A DNA stretch of 6,413 bases, from the NCBI GenBank assembly GCA_028818385.1, contig JAPPNY010000219.1, positions 27,713-34,125 of the forward strand, given 5' to 3'. This document shows positions 5,853-6,413 of this stretch, piece by piece. This DNA is from Spirochaetaceae bacterium. GTDB lineage: Bacteria > Spirochaetota > Spirochaetia > SZUA-6 > Bin103. A program made the translations under genes and the position numbers. The notes under the pieces were generated by a model. The model was not told where the DNA came from. It did no database searches and worked only from the letters and a program-made list of their open reading frames with translations. Positions within the stretch are counted from its first letter, which is position 1, and each line of letters begins with the position of its first letter.

Positions 5853-6395
5853 ATGGCCACCCGCTCCGCAATCGAGTGGACAGAGGTTACGTGGAATCCC
5901 GTGACGGGATGCACGAAGATCAGTCAAGGGTGCAAGTTCTGCTATGCGGAGCGCATGTCGCGACGGCTGCACGCCATGGGCGTCGCGAAGTATCGCAACG
6001 GATTCGCGGTCGCTGTGCATGAGGCGTCCTTGGACGAGCCCTTGAAGTGGCGCCAGCCACGCCTCGTCTTCGTCAACTCCATGTCTGACTTGTTTCACAA
6101 ATCGGTGCCCGATTCCTTCATTGAGGGCGTATTCGACGTCATGAACCGCGCATCTCAGTACACGTTTCAGGTGCTCACCAAGCGACCGAGTCGGGTCCGT
6201 GTACTCGATGACAGGCTTGAGTGGACGCCGAACATCTGGCTAGGGACGAGCATCGAGTCGGAACAGTGGCTGGGACGCCTGGCACACCTGAGAGAAACCG
6301 GTGCCCAAACGAAGTTCCTGTCACTGGAACCCCTGCTCGGACCACTGCCGGACCTCTCACCCCGGCATATTCGCGCAGGAGTGGAGAAAAAGTAG
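5853..6395 (+). CDS. Phage Gp37/Gp68-family (DUF5131) three-Cys-motif protein, C-terminally truncated
   Basis: The 180-aa product matches the N-terminal two thirds of the Gp37/Gp68 (DUF5131) family. The opening IEWTEVTWNPVTGC (7-20) leads into the three-cysteine motif C20-x6-C27-x2-C30-Y, a pattern suggestive of an iron-sulfur or metal site as in radical-SAM-like proteins. Further family blocks are FVNSMSDLFHKSVPDSFI (73-90), FQVLTKRPSRV (105-115), WLGTSIESEQ (129-138) and KFLSLEPLLGPLPDL (154-168). Normally the next segment would be a IDWVIVGGESGPGARP-like strand and a C-terminal FFKQWG block; here the reading frame leaves the family after residue ~168 and ends at RHIRAGVEKK. None of the three frames of 6355-6413 shows the missing part, so the gene is cut by a deletion or insertion, not a simple frameshift. 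It directly follows the TcmP-like gene (2-bp gap), the partner arrangement known for these families. Function is unknown; RNA or protein modification in phage conflict is conceivable only as speculation. Confidence 0.8.
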   Translation: MATRSAIEWTEVTWNPVTGCTKISQGCKFCYAERMSRRLHAMGVAKYRNGFAVAVHEASLDEPLKWRQPRLVFVNSMSDLFHKSVPDSFIEGVFDVMNRASQYTFQVLTKRPSRVRVLDDRLEWTPNIWLGTSIESEQWLGRLAHLRETGAQTKFLSLEPLLGPLPDLSPRHIRAGVEKK

Positions 6396-6413
6396 GCGCG
6401 TCCGCCGATTTGC
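6356..6413. other. Unrelated 3' tail after the DUF5131 breakpoint
   Basis: From about 6356 the sequence no longer encodes the DUF5131 family in any forward frame. It contains an A-rich patch (GAGAAAAAGTAG, 6384-6395) that supplies the stop codon. This may be the end of an inserted element or the far side of a deletion. The window ends too soon to identify it. Confidence 0.35.

Larger units (their letters stand above)
5461..6413. other. Lower-GC accessory segment, probable horizontally acquired island edge
   Basis: Base composition changes sharply just after the iorA-like stop. The 60 bases at 5521-5580 hold 32 G+C, against 50 of 60 at 4081-4140 inside the IorA-like gene. The two genes here (TcmP-like and Gp37/Gp68-like) are typical of phage and mobile DNA, not of a core operon. 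I see no integrase, tRNA or direct repeat in the window, so the nature and right end of the island are unknown. Confidence 0.55.

Noticed and set aside
5787..6360. Antisense frames over the TcmP/DUF5131 pair (5787-6098 and 6175-6360)
   Set aside because: No motifs, and they overlap clear coding sequence on the + strand.
1..6413. CRISPR array, tRNA, rRNA, transposase or phage integrase
   Set aside because: No regularly spaced repeats, cloverleaf, rRNA-like stretch or transposase/integrase motif was visible in the sequence by eye.

Overview
The window comes from a high-GC bacterium. Codon usage is dominated by G/C third positions: I counted 50 of 60 G+C at 4081-4140. No sequence in the window fixes the phylum. 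The families present (ThiO-type oxidase, MFS carrier, GH127-like sugar hydrolase, IorA-like thiamine-diphosphate enzyme, TcmP/Gp37-Gp68 pair) are found in many free-living or host-associated bacteria and archaea, so I do not name an organism.

Layout. (1) 1-864, + strand: the C-terminal two thirds of a ThiO/DAO-family flavin oxidase, cut by the window edge. Its first ~90 bases are abnormally G-rich and may be unreliable sequence. (2) 880-2118 and 2144-3700, - strand: a GH127-like (alpha/alpha)6-barrel protein followed 25 bp later by a 12-TM MFS carrier, very probably one transcript, converging on the oxidase gene. (3) 3701-3810: a 110-bp divergent intergenic region with two back-to-back TTGAC-type -35 boxes that form an inverted repeat. 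(4) 3811-5460, + strand: an IorA-like 2-oxoacid:ferredoxin oxidoreductase subunit that lacks the C-terminal ferredoxin domain and has no IorB partner beside it. A perfect 8-bp hairpin covers its stop codon. (5) 5461-6413: an abrupt drop in GC (32 of 60 at 5521-5580) and a tightly coupled pair of accessory genes, a miniature TcmP (three-Cys-motif partner) and a shortened Gp37/Gp68-family (DUF5131) three-Cys protein. Both are missing large parts of their family's usual length.

How the genes may work together. The first three intact genes plus the oxidase look like an accessory catabolic neighbourhood: a possible sugar or polysaccharide hydrolase, a carrier of the monocarboxylate type, a flavin amine oxidase that would make 2-oxo acids, and a 2-oxo-acid oxidoreductase fragment. 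This linkage is inference only. The last two genes belong to a different, probably horizontally acquired, module. The most unusual part of the window is the junction at about 5461-5500 and the shortened TcmP/three-Cys pair beyond it. Several very long open frames antisense to the real genes are explained by high GC and are not annotated.
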